In this document: positions 1-8,035 of the stretch, one piece after another
Layout: every line of letters begins with the position of its first letter
Numbering within the stretch: position 1 is the first letter of the stretch
NCBI RefSeq assembly: GCF_021168555.1
Contig: NZ_JAJOZS010000008.1
Span: 62,001-126,000, forward strand
Length of the DNA: 64,000 nt
Direction of reading: 5' to 3'
DNA from: Stenotrophomonas sp. MMGLT7
GTDB lineage: Bacteria; Pseudomonadota; Gammaproteobacteria; Xanthomonadales; Xanthomonadaceae
The notes under the pieces: generated by a model
What the model was told of the DNA's origin: nothing
Seen by the model: only the letters and a program-made list of their open reading frames with translations
Databases searched by the model: none
Position numbers and translations under genes: made by a program

Positions 1-87
1 GGCGATCGACGAGCTTGAGTGGGAATTGAACGGGCACTGTGGGGTGTCTGGAACGGTCTGTCGCCGGGCCAGGCCGGCTTGGGAACC

Positions 88-93
88 TATAAT
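88..93 (+). promoter_or_regulatory. Candidate -10 element of the ABC exporter operon
   Basis: A perfect TATAAT lies about 50 bases before the ABC ATPase start. No convincing -35 hexamer sits 16-18 bases upstream, so the promoter is tentative. The 140 bases before the first gene hold nothing else I can recognise. Confidence 0.4.
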
Positions 94-140
94 AGCCGCC
101 GTTTTCCACCCCTGTCGTCAATACGACGAGAAGACCCAAC

Positions 141-1154
141 TTGACTGCCGCAGCCGATTCCGCCCCGCCCGCCCTGCGCGCGCGCGACCTTCGCAAGCTC
201 TACGACAACGGCGTGCAGGCCCTGCGCGGGGTGTCGCTGGACGTGGCGCCGGGCGATTTCTTCGCCCTGCTCGGGCCCAACGGCGCCGGCAAGTCCACCC
301 TGATCGGCATCGTCAGCTCGCTGGTGAACCTGACCTCGGGCAGCGTGCAGGTGTTCGGCACCGACCTGGTGAAGCAGCGCAGCGCGGCGATGCGGCTGAT
401 CGGGCTGGTGCCGCAGGAGATCAACTTCAACCTGTTCGAGAAGCCCTTCGACATCCTGGTCAACTACGCCGGCTTCTACGGCATGCCGCGTGCCGAGGCC
501 GAGCGGCTGGCCGAGGTCGAGCTCAAGCGCGCGCACCTGTGGGACAAGGCGCAGATGATGAGCCGCACGCTGTCCGGCGGCATGAAGCGGCGGCTGATGA
601 TCGCCCGGGCGATGATGACCCGCCCGCGCCTGCTGATCCTGGACGAGCCCACCGCCGGCGTGGACATCGAGATCCGCCGCGACATGTGGCGTGCGCTGCG
701 CGAGATCAACGCCGCCGGCACCACCATCATCCTCACCACGCACTATCTGGAGGAAGCCGAGAGCCTGTGCCGCAACCTGGCCATCATCAACCACGGCCGG
801 ATCGTCGAGCAGGGACCGATGCGCGAGTTGCTGGCCAAGCTCGACGTGGAGGGCTTCGTGTTCGACATCGACGGCGTCCTGCCGGCGCAGCTGCCGGCGA
901 TCGAGGGCACCACGCTGGTGGCGCGCGATGCGCAGACGCTGGACCTGGACATGCCGCGGGCGATGGACCTCAACCGCGTGTTCGCCGCGCTCGACGGCGC
1001 CGGCATCCGCGTGCGCTCGATGCGTACCAAGAGCAACCGGCTGGAGGAGCTGTTCGTGCGGCTGACGGGGGAAGGCCGGGATGACCCGCCGTCCGGCGGT
1101 GGGAAGCCGGGACCGGGGATTCGGGATTCGCAAGAGCAGTCCGCCGCCAGCTGA
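141..1154 (+). CDS. yadG: ABC-2 type exporter, ATP-binding protein (YadG-like)
   Basis: ATPase subunit of an ABC-2 exporter that works with the membrane protein encoded next; the substrate is unknown. Walker A (GPNGAGKST) is at residues 45-53, the signature LSGGM at 144-148, Walker B (LLILDEP) at 164-170 and the switch histidine near 201. The first 280 residues follow the YadG pattern closely (VQALRG, SSLVNLTSG, GLVPQE). The start is TTG; no ATG fits without removing the N-terminal strand before Walker A. About 30 C-terminal residues are glycine/proline rich and look like read-through into intergenic sequence with a repeated GGGATTCG unit. The permease gene begins 15 bases downstream, so the two form an operon. 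Confidence 0.88.
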   Translation: MTAAADSAPPALRARDLRKLYDNGVQALRGVSLDVAPGDFFALLGPNGAGKSTLIGIVSSLVNLTSGSVQVFGTDLVKQRSAAMRLIGLVPQEINFNLFEKPFDILVNYAGFYGMPRAEAERLAEVELKRAHLWDKAQMMSRTLSGGMKRRLMIARAMMTRPRLLILDEPTAGVDIEIRRDMWRALREINAAGTTIILTTHYLEEAESLCRNLAIINHGRIVEQGPMRELLAKLDVEGFVFDIDGVLPAQLPAIEGTTLVARDAQTLDLDMPRAMDLNRVFAALDGAGIRVRSMRTKSNRLEELFVRLTGEGRDDPPSGGGKPGPGIRDSQEQSAAS

Positions 1155-1169
1155 GCCCCTTCGACGACG

Positions 1170-1985
1170 ATGAGCATGACAACCAACCCCCAGTCCCCCA
1201 TCCCGGATCCCTCGCCCGCCCAGCGCAACTGGGTCGCCCTGGGCACCATCGTGCGCCGCGAGGTGCAGCGCATCCTGCGCATCTGGGGCCAGACGCTGGT
1301 GCCCCCGGCGATCACCATGACCCTGTACTTCCTGATCTTCGGCGGCCTGATCGGCTCGCGCGTGGGCGACATGGACGGCTTCAGCTACATGGCCTTCATC
1401 GTGCCGGGGCTGGTGATGATGAGCGTGATCCAGAACAGCTACGGCAACATCTCCTCCTCGTTCTTCGGCGCCAAGTTCGGCCGCCACGTCGAGGAGCTGC
1501 TGGTCAGCCCGATGCCGAACTGGGTGATCCTGTGGGGCTACGTCGCCGGTGCGGTGGCGCGCGGGCTGATGGTCGGCGTGATCGTGCTGCTGATCGCCAT
1601 GTTCTTCACCCCGGTGCGCATCCCGCATCCGCTGGTGACGCTGACCACGGTGCTGCTGGGCGCGACGATCTTCTCGCTGGCCGGCTTCATCAATGCCGTG
1701 TACGCGCGCAAGTTCGACGACGTGGCGATCGTGCCGACCTTCATCCTGACCCCGCTGACCTACCTGGGCGGGGTGTTCTACTCGGTCAAGCTGCTGCCCG
1801 GCTGGGCCGAGGCGGCCACCCACGCCAACCCGATCTTCTACATGGTCAACGCCTTCCGCTACGGCCTGCTCGGCGCCAGCGACGTCCCGCTTTGGGTCGC
1901 CTATGCGCTGATGCTGGGCTTCGTGGCGGTGCTGTCGGCGCTGGCGCTGTGGCTGCTGCGGCGCGGGGTGGGGCTGCGCAGCTGA
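1170..1985 (+). CDS. yadH: ABC-2 type exporter, permease (YadH-like)
   Basis: Inner-membrane partner of the preceding ATPase, 271 residues with about six hydrophobic segments. It contains the stretches QTLVPPAITMTLYF, FIVPGLVMM and LTPLTYLGGVFYS typical of the YadH branch of the ABC-2 family. YadH proteins are about 256 residues; the extra length is an unstructured N-terminal stretch (NPQSPIPDPSPAQ) that may be translated intergenic repeat, so the true start could lie a few codons later. Family is clear; transported compound is not. Confidence 0.88.
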   Translation: MSMTTNPQSPIPDPSPAQRNWVALGTIVRREVQRILRIWGQTLVPPAITMTLYFLIFGGLIGSRVGDMDGFSYMAFIVPGLVMMSVIQNSYGNISSSFFGAKFGRHVEELLVSPMPNWVILWGYVAGAVARGLMVGVIVLLIAMFFTPVRIPHPLVTLTTVLLGATIFSLAGFINAVYARKFDDVAIVPTFILTPLTYLGGVFYSVKLLPGWAEAATHANPIFYMVNAFRYGLLGASDVPLWVAYALMLGFVAVLSALALWLLRRGVGLRS

Positions 1986-2122
1986 GGCTCCGTGCCGGCG
2001 CTGCCTGGGTTCGTGGACTGCCGGGGCCCTCTCGCTCGCAGGCCGCCCCCGGACGGACGGAACCGGCACCGATCACCGCATCCCCCCATCATGGCCAATT
2101 CCGTCACTGAGCGAGGCTCGAC

Positions 2123-3073
2123 ATGCGCATCCTGATCCTCGGCGCCGGCGGTACCGGCGGCTACTTCGGCGCGCGCCTGGCGCAGGCCGGCGTCGACGTC
2201 ACCTTCCTGGTGCGGCCGGCGCGTGCGGCGCAGCTGGACCGCGACGGCCTGCGCATCCGCAGCCCGCTGGGCGATGCCGGCGTGCAGGTGGCGCACGTCA
2301 CCGCCGATGCGCTGGCGGAACTGGCCGGGCACAGGCCGTTCGACCTGGCGATCCTCAGCTGCAAGGCCTACGACCTGGACAGCGCGATCGCGGCGATCGC
2401 TCCGGCCATCGGGCCGCAGACCTCGGTGCTGCCGATCCTCAACGGGCTGCGCCACTACTCGGCGCTCGATGCCTGCTTCGGTGCCGCGCGGGTGCTCGGC
2501 GGGCTGTGCTTCATCAGCGCGGGCAAGGGCGAGGACGGCGAGATCGTGCACCTGGGCGAGGCGGCCTCGATCACCTTCGGCGAACGCGACGGCCAGGCCG
2601 GCAGCGCGCGCGTGCAGCGCTTCGCCCAGGCCTGCGCGCAGGCGCGGATCGACCACCTGGCCTCGCCGCGCATCGCGCGGGAGCAGTGGATCAAGTTCGC
2701 GTTCCTGGCCGCGCTGGCGGCCGGCACCTGCCTGATGCGCGCGCCGGTGGGCCGCATCGTCGCCACCGACGACGGCCGCGCGCTGATGGAAGGCCTGTAT
2801 CGCGAATGCCTGGCCGCCGCCGCGGCCGCGGGCGAGCCGGTGCCCGCGACGGCCCGGCAGCGCGCCCTGGACCTGCTGACCGAGGCAGGCTCGACCATGA
2901 CCGCCTCGATGCTGCGCGACCTGCAGGCCGGTGCGCGGGTCGAGGCCGGGCAGATCGTCGGCGACATGCTGGCGCGCGCCCGTGCCGCCGGCGAGGCGGC
3001 GCCGCTGCTGGCCGCGGCGTACTGCCACCTGCAGGCCTACCAGCTCGGCCGCGAGCGCGACGCCGGCGCCTGA
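2123..3073 (+). CDS. 2-dehydropantoate 2-reductase (ketopantoate reductase family)
   Basis: NADPH-dependent reductase family that makes pantoate for coenzyme A. The N-terminus MRILILGAGGTGGYFGARLA is the GxGxxG Rossmann loop. The central Lys region (LSCKAYD, residues near 79-85) and the C-terminal ApbA-type helical domain (REQWIKF... TEAGSTMTASMLRDL) match the family. Length (316) is usual. Many bacteria hold several paralogues, so I leave the symbol blank: this may be the pantothenate enzyme or a relative with another keto acid substrate. It sits alone on the plus strand, convergent with the LysR gene. Confidence 0.85.
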   Translation: MRILILGAGGTGGYFGARLAQAGVDVTFLVRPARAAQLDRDGLRIRSPLGDAGVQVAHVTADALAELAGHRPFDLAILSCKAYDLDSAIAAIAPAIGPQTSVLPILNGLRHYSALDACFGAARVLGGLCFISAGKGEDGEIVHLGEAASITFGERDGQAGSARVQRFAQACAQARIDHLASPRIAREQWIKFAFLAALAAGTCLMRAPVGRIVATDDGRALMEGLYRECLAAAAAAGEPVPATARQRALDLLTEAGSTMTASMLRDLQAGARVEAGQIVGDMLARARAAGEAAPLLAAAYCHLQAYQLGRERDAGA

Positions 3074-3188
3074 CCCGGGCCGCAGCCTGCGGGCGCGGCC
3101 AGGCAACGAAAACTACGAAATCTCCTCATCCCTCGCGCTGGGCGCAGGAGGCAGCGACAGCCTCACACGTCGGCGACGTGGTTCCGGC

Positions 3189-4118
3189 CTACCCCGCCGG
3201 CTCCAGGCCCATGCCGCTCTCCACCGCCGGCGTCAGCGCCTGGATGGCGATCTGCGCGGCCTTGGACAGCTGCCGCTGCGGCGCCACGCACAGCGCCAGC
3301 GTCATCGGCTTGCTCAGGTTGGCGCGCAGCGGCACGAAGCACAGCCGCCCCTGCGCCACGTCCGGGGCGGCATCGAGCCAGGACAGCAGCCCGACGCCGA
3401 CGCCGTTGCGGATCAGCGAGCGCAGCGTGCGCACGTCGTTGCAGCGGGTCAGCCGCGAAGTATCGATGTGCTGGCGCTGGTACAGCACCTTGGCGTGCTC
3501 GGACACGATCAGCGGCGCGTCGGGCAGCAGCAGGCCGTGCTCCAGCGTCTCGTTGAGCTGCAGCTCGGTGCGCGCGGCCAGCGGGTGGCCGACCGGCATG
3601 GCGATGCCCAGCGGCACCTCGGCGAAGGCGCGCACTTCCAGCGAGGCGCCGCCGACCGGGTCCAGCAGCAGGCCGAAATCGACCTCCGCACCGGCCACCA
3701 GGTCGCTGACGCGCTTGTTGCCGGCGGTCATCAGGCTGAAGGTGATGCCCGGGTACTGCTGGATCAGCGCCGCCAGCGCGTCGGTCACCATGCCTTCGCC
3801 GAGGGCGTCGATCATGGCGATCTCGACATGACCGCGGCGCAGCCCCTTGAGTTCGTCGAAGCGCTCCAGCGTGCGCGCGAAGCCCTTCTCCCACTGCTTT
3901 GCGTCCACCAGCAGCAGCTCGCCGGCGGCGGTCAGCCGCAGCCGCCCGGGCAAGCGCTCGAACAGCTGCGCGCCCAGCTCCTCCTCGGCGCGCAGGATCT
4001 GCCGGTCGATCGCCGAGGCCGACACGTGCAGCACCTCCGAGGCCTTGCGGATGCTGCCGCAGCGGGCGACCTCGATGAAGTAGTGGGTGAAGCGGGAGAA
4101 GGTGATCATGGAGGGCAT
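3189..4118 (-). CDS. LysR-type transcriptional regulator of the purine locus
   Basis: A winged helix-turn-helix is visible at about residues 5-65 (FIEVARCGSIRKASEVLHVS), followed by the periplasmic-binding-like effector domain. It is divergent from the Rieske oxygenase, the usual arrangement for a LysR activator and its target. An upstream in-frame ATG at 4139 exists, but the conserved operator dyad at 4120-4134 would then lie inside the gene; starts at 4118 or 4109 avoid that. Neither has a clear Shine-Dalgarno sequence. The Klebsiella oxytoca hpx cluster also has a LysR regulator (HpxR) beside hpxDE. I infer that this protein controls the promoters that carry the shared dyad. Confidence 0.85.
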   Translation of the reverse strand: MPSMITFSRFTHYFIEVARCGSIRKASEVLHVSASAIDRQILRAEEELGAQLFERLPGRLRLTAAGELLLVDAKQWEKGFARTLERFDELKGLRRGHVEIAMIDALGEGMVTDALAALIQQYPGITFSLMTAGNKRVSDLVAGAEVDFGLLLDPVGGASLEVRAFAEVPLGIAMPVGHPLAARTELQLNETLEHGLLLPDAPLIVSEHAKVLYQRQHIDTSRLTRCNDVRTLRSLIRNGVGVGLLSWLDAAPDVAQGRLCFVPLRANLSKPMTLALCVAPQRQLSKAAQIAIQALTPAVESGMGLEPAG

Positions 4119-4119
4119 G

Positions 4120-4186
4120 TTGCGTTTTTTGCAATGCAATGACTGAAAAATGATGTTTGATCATGACACGGCGCACTCCCTAGAGT
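4120..4186 (+). promoter_or_regulatory. LysR-type activator site and promoter of the Rieske oxygenase
   Basis: Dyad TTGC-GTTTTTT-GCAA at 4120-4134 contains the T-N11-A LysR motif. The second box GAAAAA is at 4145-4150, the -35 TTGATC at 4157-4162 and the -10 TAGAGT at 4181-4186 (18-base spacer). The dyad centre lies 30 bases before the -35, that is near -65, the known position of LysR recognition sites. The same arrangement recurs at 9482 and 25997. The -10 is 85 bases before the oxygenase start. Confidence 0.75.
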
Positions 4187-4270
4187 GAATCCACCCTGCA
4201 GCGGAATGTCGCAGCGCAGGCCCGATCCCCTCTTCGCCAGCCCTCCGGCAAGCACAGACGAGACCGCCCC

Positions 4271-5326
4271 ATGGACGCCGCCGCCCCCGTTGTTCCGCTC
4301 GACTCCACCTTCGACCCCGACGACTGGCACCGCCTGGCGCAGCACTGGCATGCGGTGGCGCTCGGTTCCGAAGTCGGCGCGGCGCCCGTCAAGGCGACGC
4401 TGCTGGACGAGCAGCTGGTGCTGTACCGCTTCGCCGGCGAGCTGGTGGCCGCGCGCGACGTCTGCCCGCACCGCGGCGTGCCGCTGAGCATGGGCTTCAG
4501 CGACGGCGAAGGCGTGGTGTGCCCGTACCACGGCCTGCGCTTCGGCGCCGGCGGGCGCTGCAACCGCATCCCCGCCAATCCCAACCAGGCGATCCCGGGC
4601 AAGATGAAGCTGCGCAGCTACGCCGTGGTCGAGCGCTACGGGCTGGTCTGGGTATGCCTGGCGCGGCCGCCGCTGCAGCCCGGCGAGCAGGCCGACATTC
4701 CGGCGATGCCGCACTGGGACGATGCCGGCTTCCAGCAGATCGTCTGCCCCGGCTTCGACATCGCCGGCTCGGCCGGCCGCCAGCTGGAAGGCTTCATCGA
4801 CGTGGCCCACTTCGCCTGGATCCACACCGGCACCTTCGCCGACCCGAACAACCAGGAGGTGCCGGCCTACACCACCAGCGAGACCCCCAGCGGCTTCAAC
4901 GCCGACTACCTGAGCTCGGTGGGCAACTACCCGATCGGGGTGGACGGCAAGGACCCGACCCCCCCCGGCTTCCAGTGGCTGCGCCACTTCGAGGTGCACC
5001 TGCCGTTCACCGCCACCCTGACCATCCACTTCCCCACCCCGGGCCAGCGCCTGGTGATCATGAACGCGGCCAGCCCGGTATCGGCGCACCGGACCCGGCT
5101 GTTCGTGCCGATCGCGCGCAACTTCGACACCGACCTGCCGGTGGAGGACGTGCACGCCTTCAACCTGCGGGTGTTCGAGGAGGACCGGGCGATGGTGGAG
5201 TCGCAGAAACCCGAGTACCTGCCGCTGGACCCGTTGCTGGAGGTGCACATCCCCGCCGACCGCAGCTCCATCGCCTATCGTCGCGCCCTGCGCGGCAAGG
5301 GCTACAGCGACTTCTTCCTGCGCTGA
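4271..5326 (+). CDS. Rieske non-haem iron oxygenase, probable purine hydroxylase (HpxD-like)
   Basis: Oxygenase component of a two-component Rieske system, 351 residues, single alpha-type subunit of the vanillate-demethylase class. The Rieske cluster is at C65/H67 (CPHRG) and C84/H87 (CPYHG). The mononuclear iron site is D177-x2-H180-x4-H185. Electrons should come from the reductase at 9796, which has the same operator. In Klebsiella oxytoca HpxD/HpxE are thought to oxidise hypoxanthine in place of a molybdenum enzyme; given the purine genes around it I infer a similar role. N-demethylation of a methylpurine is the main alternative, because related oxygenases (Ndm) do that. Confidence 0.87.
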   Translation: MDAAAPVVPLDSTFDPDDWHRLAQHWHAVALGSEVGAAPVKATLLDEQLVLYRFAGELVAARDVCPHRGVPLSMGFSDGEGVVCPYHGLRFGAGGRCNRIPANPNQAIPGKMKLRSYAVVERYGLVWVCLARPPLQPGEQADIPAMPHWDDAGFQQIVCPGFDIAGSAGRQLEGFIDVAHFAWIHTGTFADPNNQEVPAYTTSETPSGFNADYLSSVGNYPIGVDGKDPTPPGFQWLRHFEVHLPFTATLTIHFPTPGQRLVIMNAASPVSAHRTRLFVPIARNFDTDLPVEDVHAFNLRVFEEDRAMVESQKPEYLPLDPLLEVHIPADRSSIAYRRALRGKGYSDFFLR

Positions 5327-5715
5327 TCCGCGGCCGGCACGGGGCCCCCGCCCCGGGGCCGCGGCGGAAGCCGGCGGCCCGCTCCGGCCGCGAAACCGGA
5401 TACCCGTCACGCGCCCGCGCCGATCGCGCATGCGCGCACCACGACGACCACGTCCCGGAATGCATTGCGCGTGTGCGGTACGCGCGGGAAGAGCGCGCGT
5501 CTTCTGCTATCTTCCCCGCCCTTGCGAGGGCAGCCGCCCTCGCAGCGGCAGGCGGACTTCCGGCACCGAAAGGATGCGCGGCACCCGGAGAACGACACGG
5601 CACCTGCGGCGGATCGCGGTCCGCTCGCGGCAGCCTGCCCGGCTTCTGGACGAAGCGTTGCAAGGTGGGAGGGATGGTGCGCGCACCGCGCAGACAACAA
5701 CCGGGAAAGAATCGA
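5327..5715 (+). other. Long GC-rich gap with a leader hairpin before the TonB receptor
   Basis: No gene is seen in these 389 bases. The first part has GC-rich self-complementary sequence (5340-5390) that may end the oxygenase transcript. TATCTT at 5508-5513 is a possible -10. A perfect 8-bp hairpin, GCGAGGGC-AGCC-GCCCTCGC, lies at 5524-5543 and would be in the leader RNA. There is no U-run after it, so it is not a simple terminator, and I could not match it to a known riboswitch. The LysR dyad of the neighbouring promoters is absent. Confidence 0.4.
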
Positions 5716-7962
5716 ATGACAAAGGTAGACACGCAGCGGCTGGCCGCCTGCATCCCGCTGACGATGGCGCTGGCCGCCCTGTGCAGCCCCGCGGCGATCG
5801 CCGCCCCCGCCGGCCAGGAGGCCAGCCCGCCGACCAGCACCCTCAAGGACGTGGTGGTGACCGCCGAGAAGCGGCCCGAGGACATCCAGAAGGTGCCGAT
5901 CGCAATCTCGGTGCTCGACAGCGAGAAACTGCAGGCCTACGGCGCCTCCGGCGACACCCTGGTGCAGCTGGCCGGGCGCTCGCCCAGCCTGCAGGTCGAG
6001 AGCAGCTACGGCCGCACTTTCCCGCGCTTCTACATCCGCGGCCTGGGCAACACCGACTACGACGCCAACGCCTCGCAGCCGGTCTCGCTGGTCTACGACG
6101 ACATCGTCCAAGAGAACCCGCTGCTGAAGGGCTTCCCGATGTTCGACCTGGAGCAGGTCGAGGTGCTGCGCGGCCCGCAGGGCACCATGTTCGGGCGCAA
6201 CTCGCCGGCCGGCGTGGTCAAGTTCGACTCGGTCAAGCCCGGCGAGGACACCGAGGGCTACGCCAAGGTGTCCTATGGCAGCTACGGCACCGCCAACGTC
6301 GAGGGCGCGCTGGGCGGCAAGCTCGGCGGCAGCGGCTGGAGCGGGCGCGCGTCGTTCCTGCTGCAGCATCGCGACGACTGGATCGACAACGCCTACAGCG
6401 GCAGGCACGACGCCCTGGGCGGCTACAACGACCGCGCGCTGCGCCTGCAGGCGATGTACCGCAGCGACGACTTCGATGCGCTGCTCAACGTGCACGCGCG
6501 CGACTACGACGGCAGCGCGGCGATCTTCCGTCCCAACTCGGTGCAGGCCGGCTCGCCGTCGCTGGTGCCGGGCTTCGACCTCGACCGCGTCGCCCAGGAC
6601 GGCCGCAACACCGAGAACGTCACCAGCTGGGGCGCCAGCGCCAAGCTGAACTGGTACCGCGACAACCTCACCTTCACCTCGATCACCGGCCTGGAACGCG
6701 TGCGCATGTTCAGCCTCGGCGACATCGACGGCGGCTACCTGGCCGCGGCGGGCACGCCGGCCTGGCCCAGCCCGTCCAGCGCGCTGGGGTCGTACTCGCA
6801 GACCGCCGACGAGATCCCGCAGCACCGCCAGCTCACCCAGGAGTTCCGCATCGCCAACGACGCCGACGAGCGCCTGCGCTGGCAGACCGGGCTGTACTAC
6901 TTCCACGAAGACATCGACATCAACAACTTCAACTACGACAACACCGGCACCACCCGCACCGCCTGGGTCCGGCAGAGCCAGCGCACCAACGCCGCGGCGG
7001 TGTTCGGCTCGCTGGCCTACCAGCTCGACGAGCGCTTCAACCTGCGTGCCGGCCTGCGCTACTCGCACGAGGACAAGGACTACAGCGCGCAGCGCTTCTA
7101 CGGCTACACCGGCACGCTCGGGCCGCTGACCGCCAATCCCACCGACTCGCACTGGAGCGGCGACCTGACCGGCACCTGGGCGTTCTCCGACCGGCTCAGC
7201 GTCTACGGCCGCTACGCCAACGGCTTCCGCGCGCCCAGCGTGCAGGGCCGGCTGACCAGCAAGAACAGCCTGTCCTCGGCCAAGGCCGAGACCATCAACT
7301 CGCTGGAGCTGGGCATCAAGAGCACCGGCTGGGACGGCCGCCTGCGCTTCAACGCCGACATCTACGGCTTCGTGATGCACGACCAGCAGATGACCGCGGT
7401 GGCCGCCACCTCCAACTCCACCGACCTGGTGAACGTGAAGCGCACCGACGGCCACGGCCTGGAGTTCGACCTGGAGATGAGCCCGAACGCGAACTGGGCC
7501 TTCACCCTCGGCGGCAGCTACAACGACACCCGGATCCGCGACCGCGACCTGGCGGTATCGGTGTGCAGCAACTGCATCGTGCTCGACCCGCTCAACGCCA
7601 ACGGCCGCGCCCTGGTCGACGGCAACGCGCTGCCGCGCGCGGCCAAGTACGTCGCCAGCTTCACCGCGCGCTACAGCGTGCCGGTCGGCGACACCGGCGA
7701 GTTCTTCGCCTACACCGACTGGAACTACCGCAGCAAGCTGAACTTCTACCTGTACGACTCGGTGGAGTTCAACAGCAAGCCGGTGACGCTGGGCGGCCTG
7801 CGCGTGGGCTACAACTGGGACCTGGGCCGGCACGAGATCGCGCTGTACGGGCGCAACCTGACCGACCGCCGGGTGATCCTGGCCACCTCGACCTTCATCA
7901 GCCGCGCGGCGATGGTCAGCGACCCGCGCATCGTCGGCATCGAGTACGCCACCCACTTCTGA
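5716..7962 (+). CDS. TonB-dependent outer-membrane receptor
   Basis: Outer-membrane active transporter of 748 residues with an N-terminal signal peptide (LTMALAALCSPAAIAAPA). A TonB-box-like LKDVVVTAEKR follows at about residues 45-55. The plug domain (VLDSEKLQAYG, RGLGNTDYD, VEVLRGPQGTMFGRNSPAG) precedes a 22-strand type barrel ending in an aromatic residue (ATHF). It belongs to the large receptor class that xanthomonads use for organic nutrients as well as iron chelates. Its place between the oxygenase and the amidohydrolase suggests a purine-related ligand, which is inference. The amidohydrolase gene starts 73 bases after it and is probably co-transcribed. Confidence 0.9.
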   Translation: MTKVDTQRLAACIPLTMALAALCSPAAIAAPAGQEASPPTSTLKDVVVTAEKRPEDIQKVPIAISVLDSEKLQAYGASGDTLVQLAGRSPSLQVESSYGRTFPRFYIRGLGNTDYDANASQPVSLVYDDIVQENPLLKGFPMFDLEQVEVLRGPQGTMFGRNSPAGVVKFDSVKPGEDTEGYAKVSYGSYGTANVEGALGGKLGGSGWSGRASFLLQHRDDWIDNAYSGRHDALGGYNDRALRLQAMYRSDDFDALLNVHARDYDGSAAIFRPNSVQAGSPSLVPGFDLDRVAQDGRNTENVTSWGASAKLNWYRDNLTFTSITGLERVRMFSLGDIDGGYLAAAGTPAWPSPSSALGSYSQTADEIPQHRQLTQEFRIANDADERLRWQTGLYYFHEDIDINNFNYDNTGTTRTAWVRQSQRTNAAAVFGSLAYQLDERFNLRAGLRYSHEDKDYSAQRFYGYTGTLGPLTANPTDSHWSGDLTGTWAFSDRLSVYGRYANGFRAPSVQGRLTSKNSLSSAKAETINSLELGIKSTGWDGRLRFNADIYGFVMHDQQMTAVAATSNSTDLVNVKRTDGHGLEFDLEMSPNANWAFTLGGSYNDTRIRDRDLAVSVCSNCIVLDPLNANGRALVDGNALPRAAKYVASFTARYSVPVGDTGEFFAYTDWNYRSKLNFYLYDSVEFNSKPVTLGGLRVGYNWDLGRHEIALYGRNLTDRRVILATSTFISRAAMVSDPRIVGIEYATHF

Positions 7963-8035
7963 GCCGGCCCGGCAACGGCCGCCGCCCGTCGCGGTGGCGG
8001 CCGCCAGGCCCGTCCTACCCAAGAAAGGCATCCCC

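Noticed and set aside
87-2069. 660-codon minus-strand frame opposite the ABC exporter
   Set aside because: It is antisense to two well-supported genes and has low-complexity composition; no domain is visible.
4119-4139. Longer start for the LysR gene at 4139
   Set aside because: It would place the conserved operator dyad inside the coding region and adds only an unconserved MHCKKRN stretch.
5465-5513. Possible LysR site before the first TonB receptor
   Set aside because: TTGC is present but the GCAA arm is missing, and the distance to the TATCTT element is 43 instead of 60-61.
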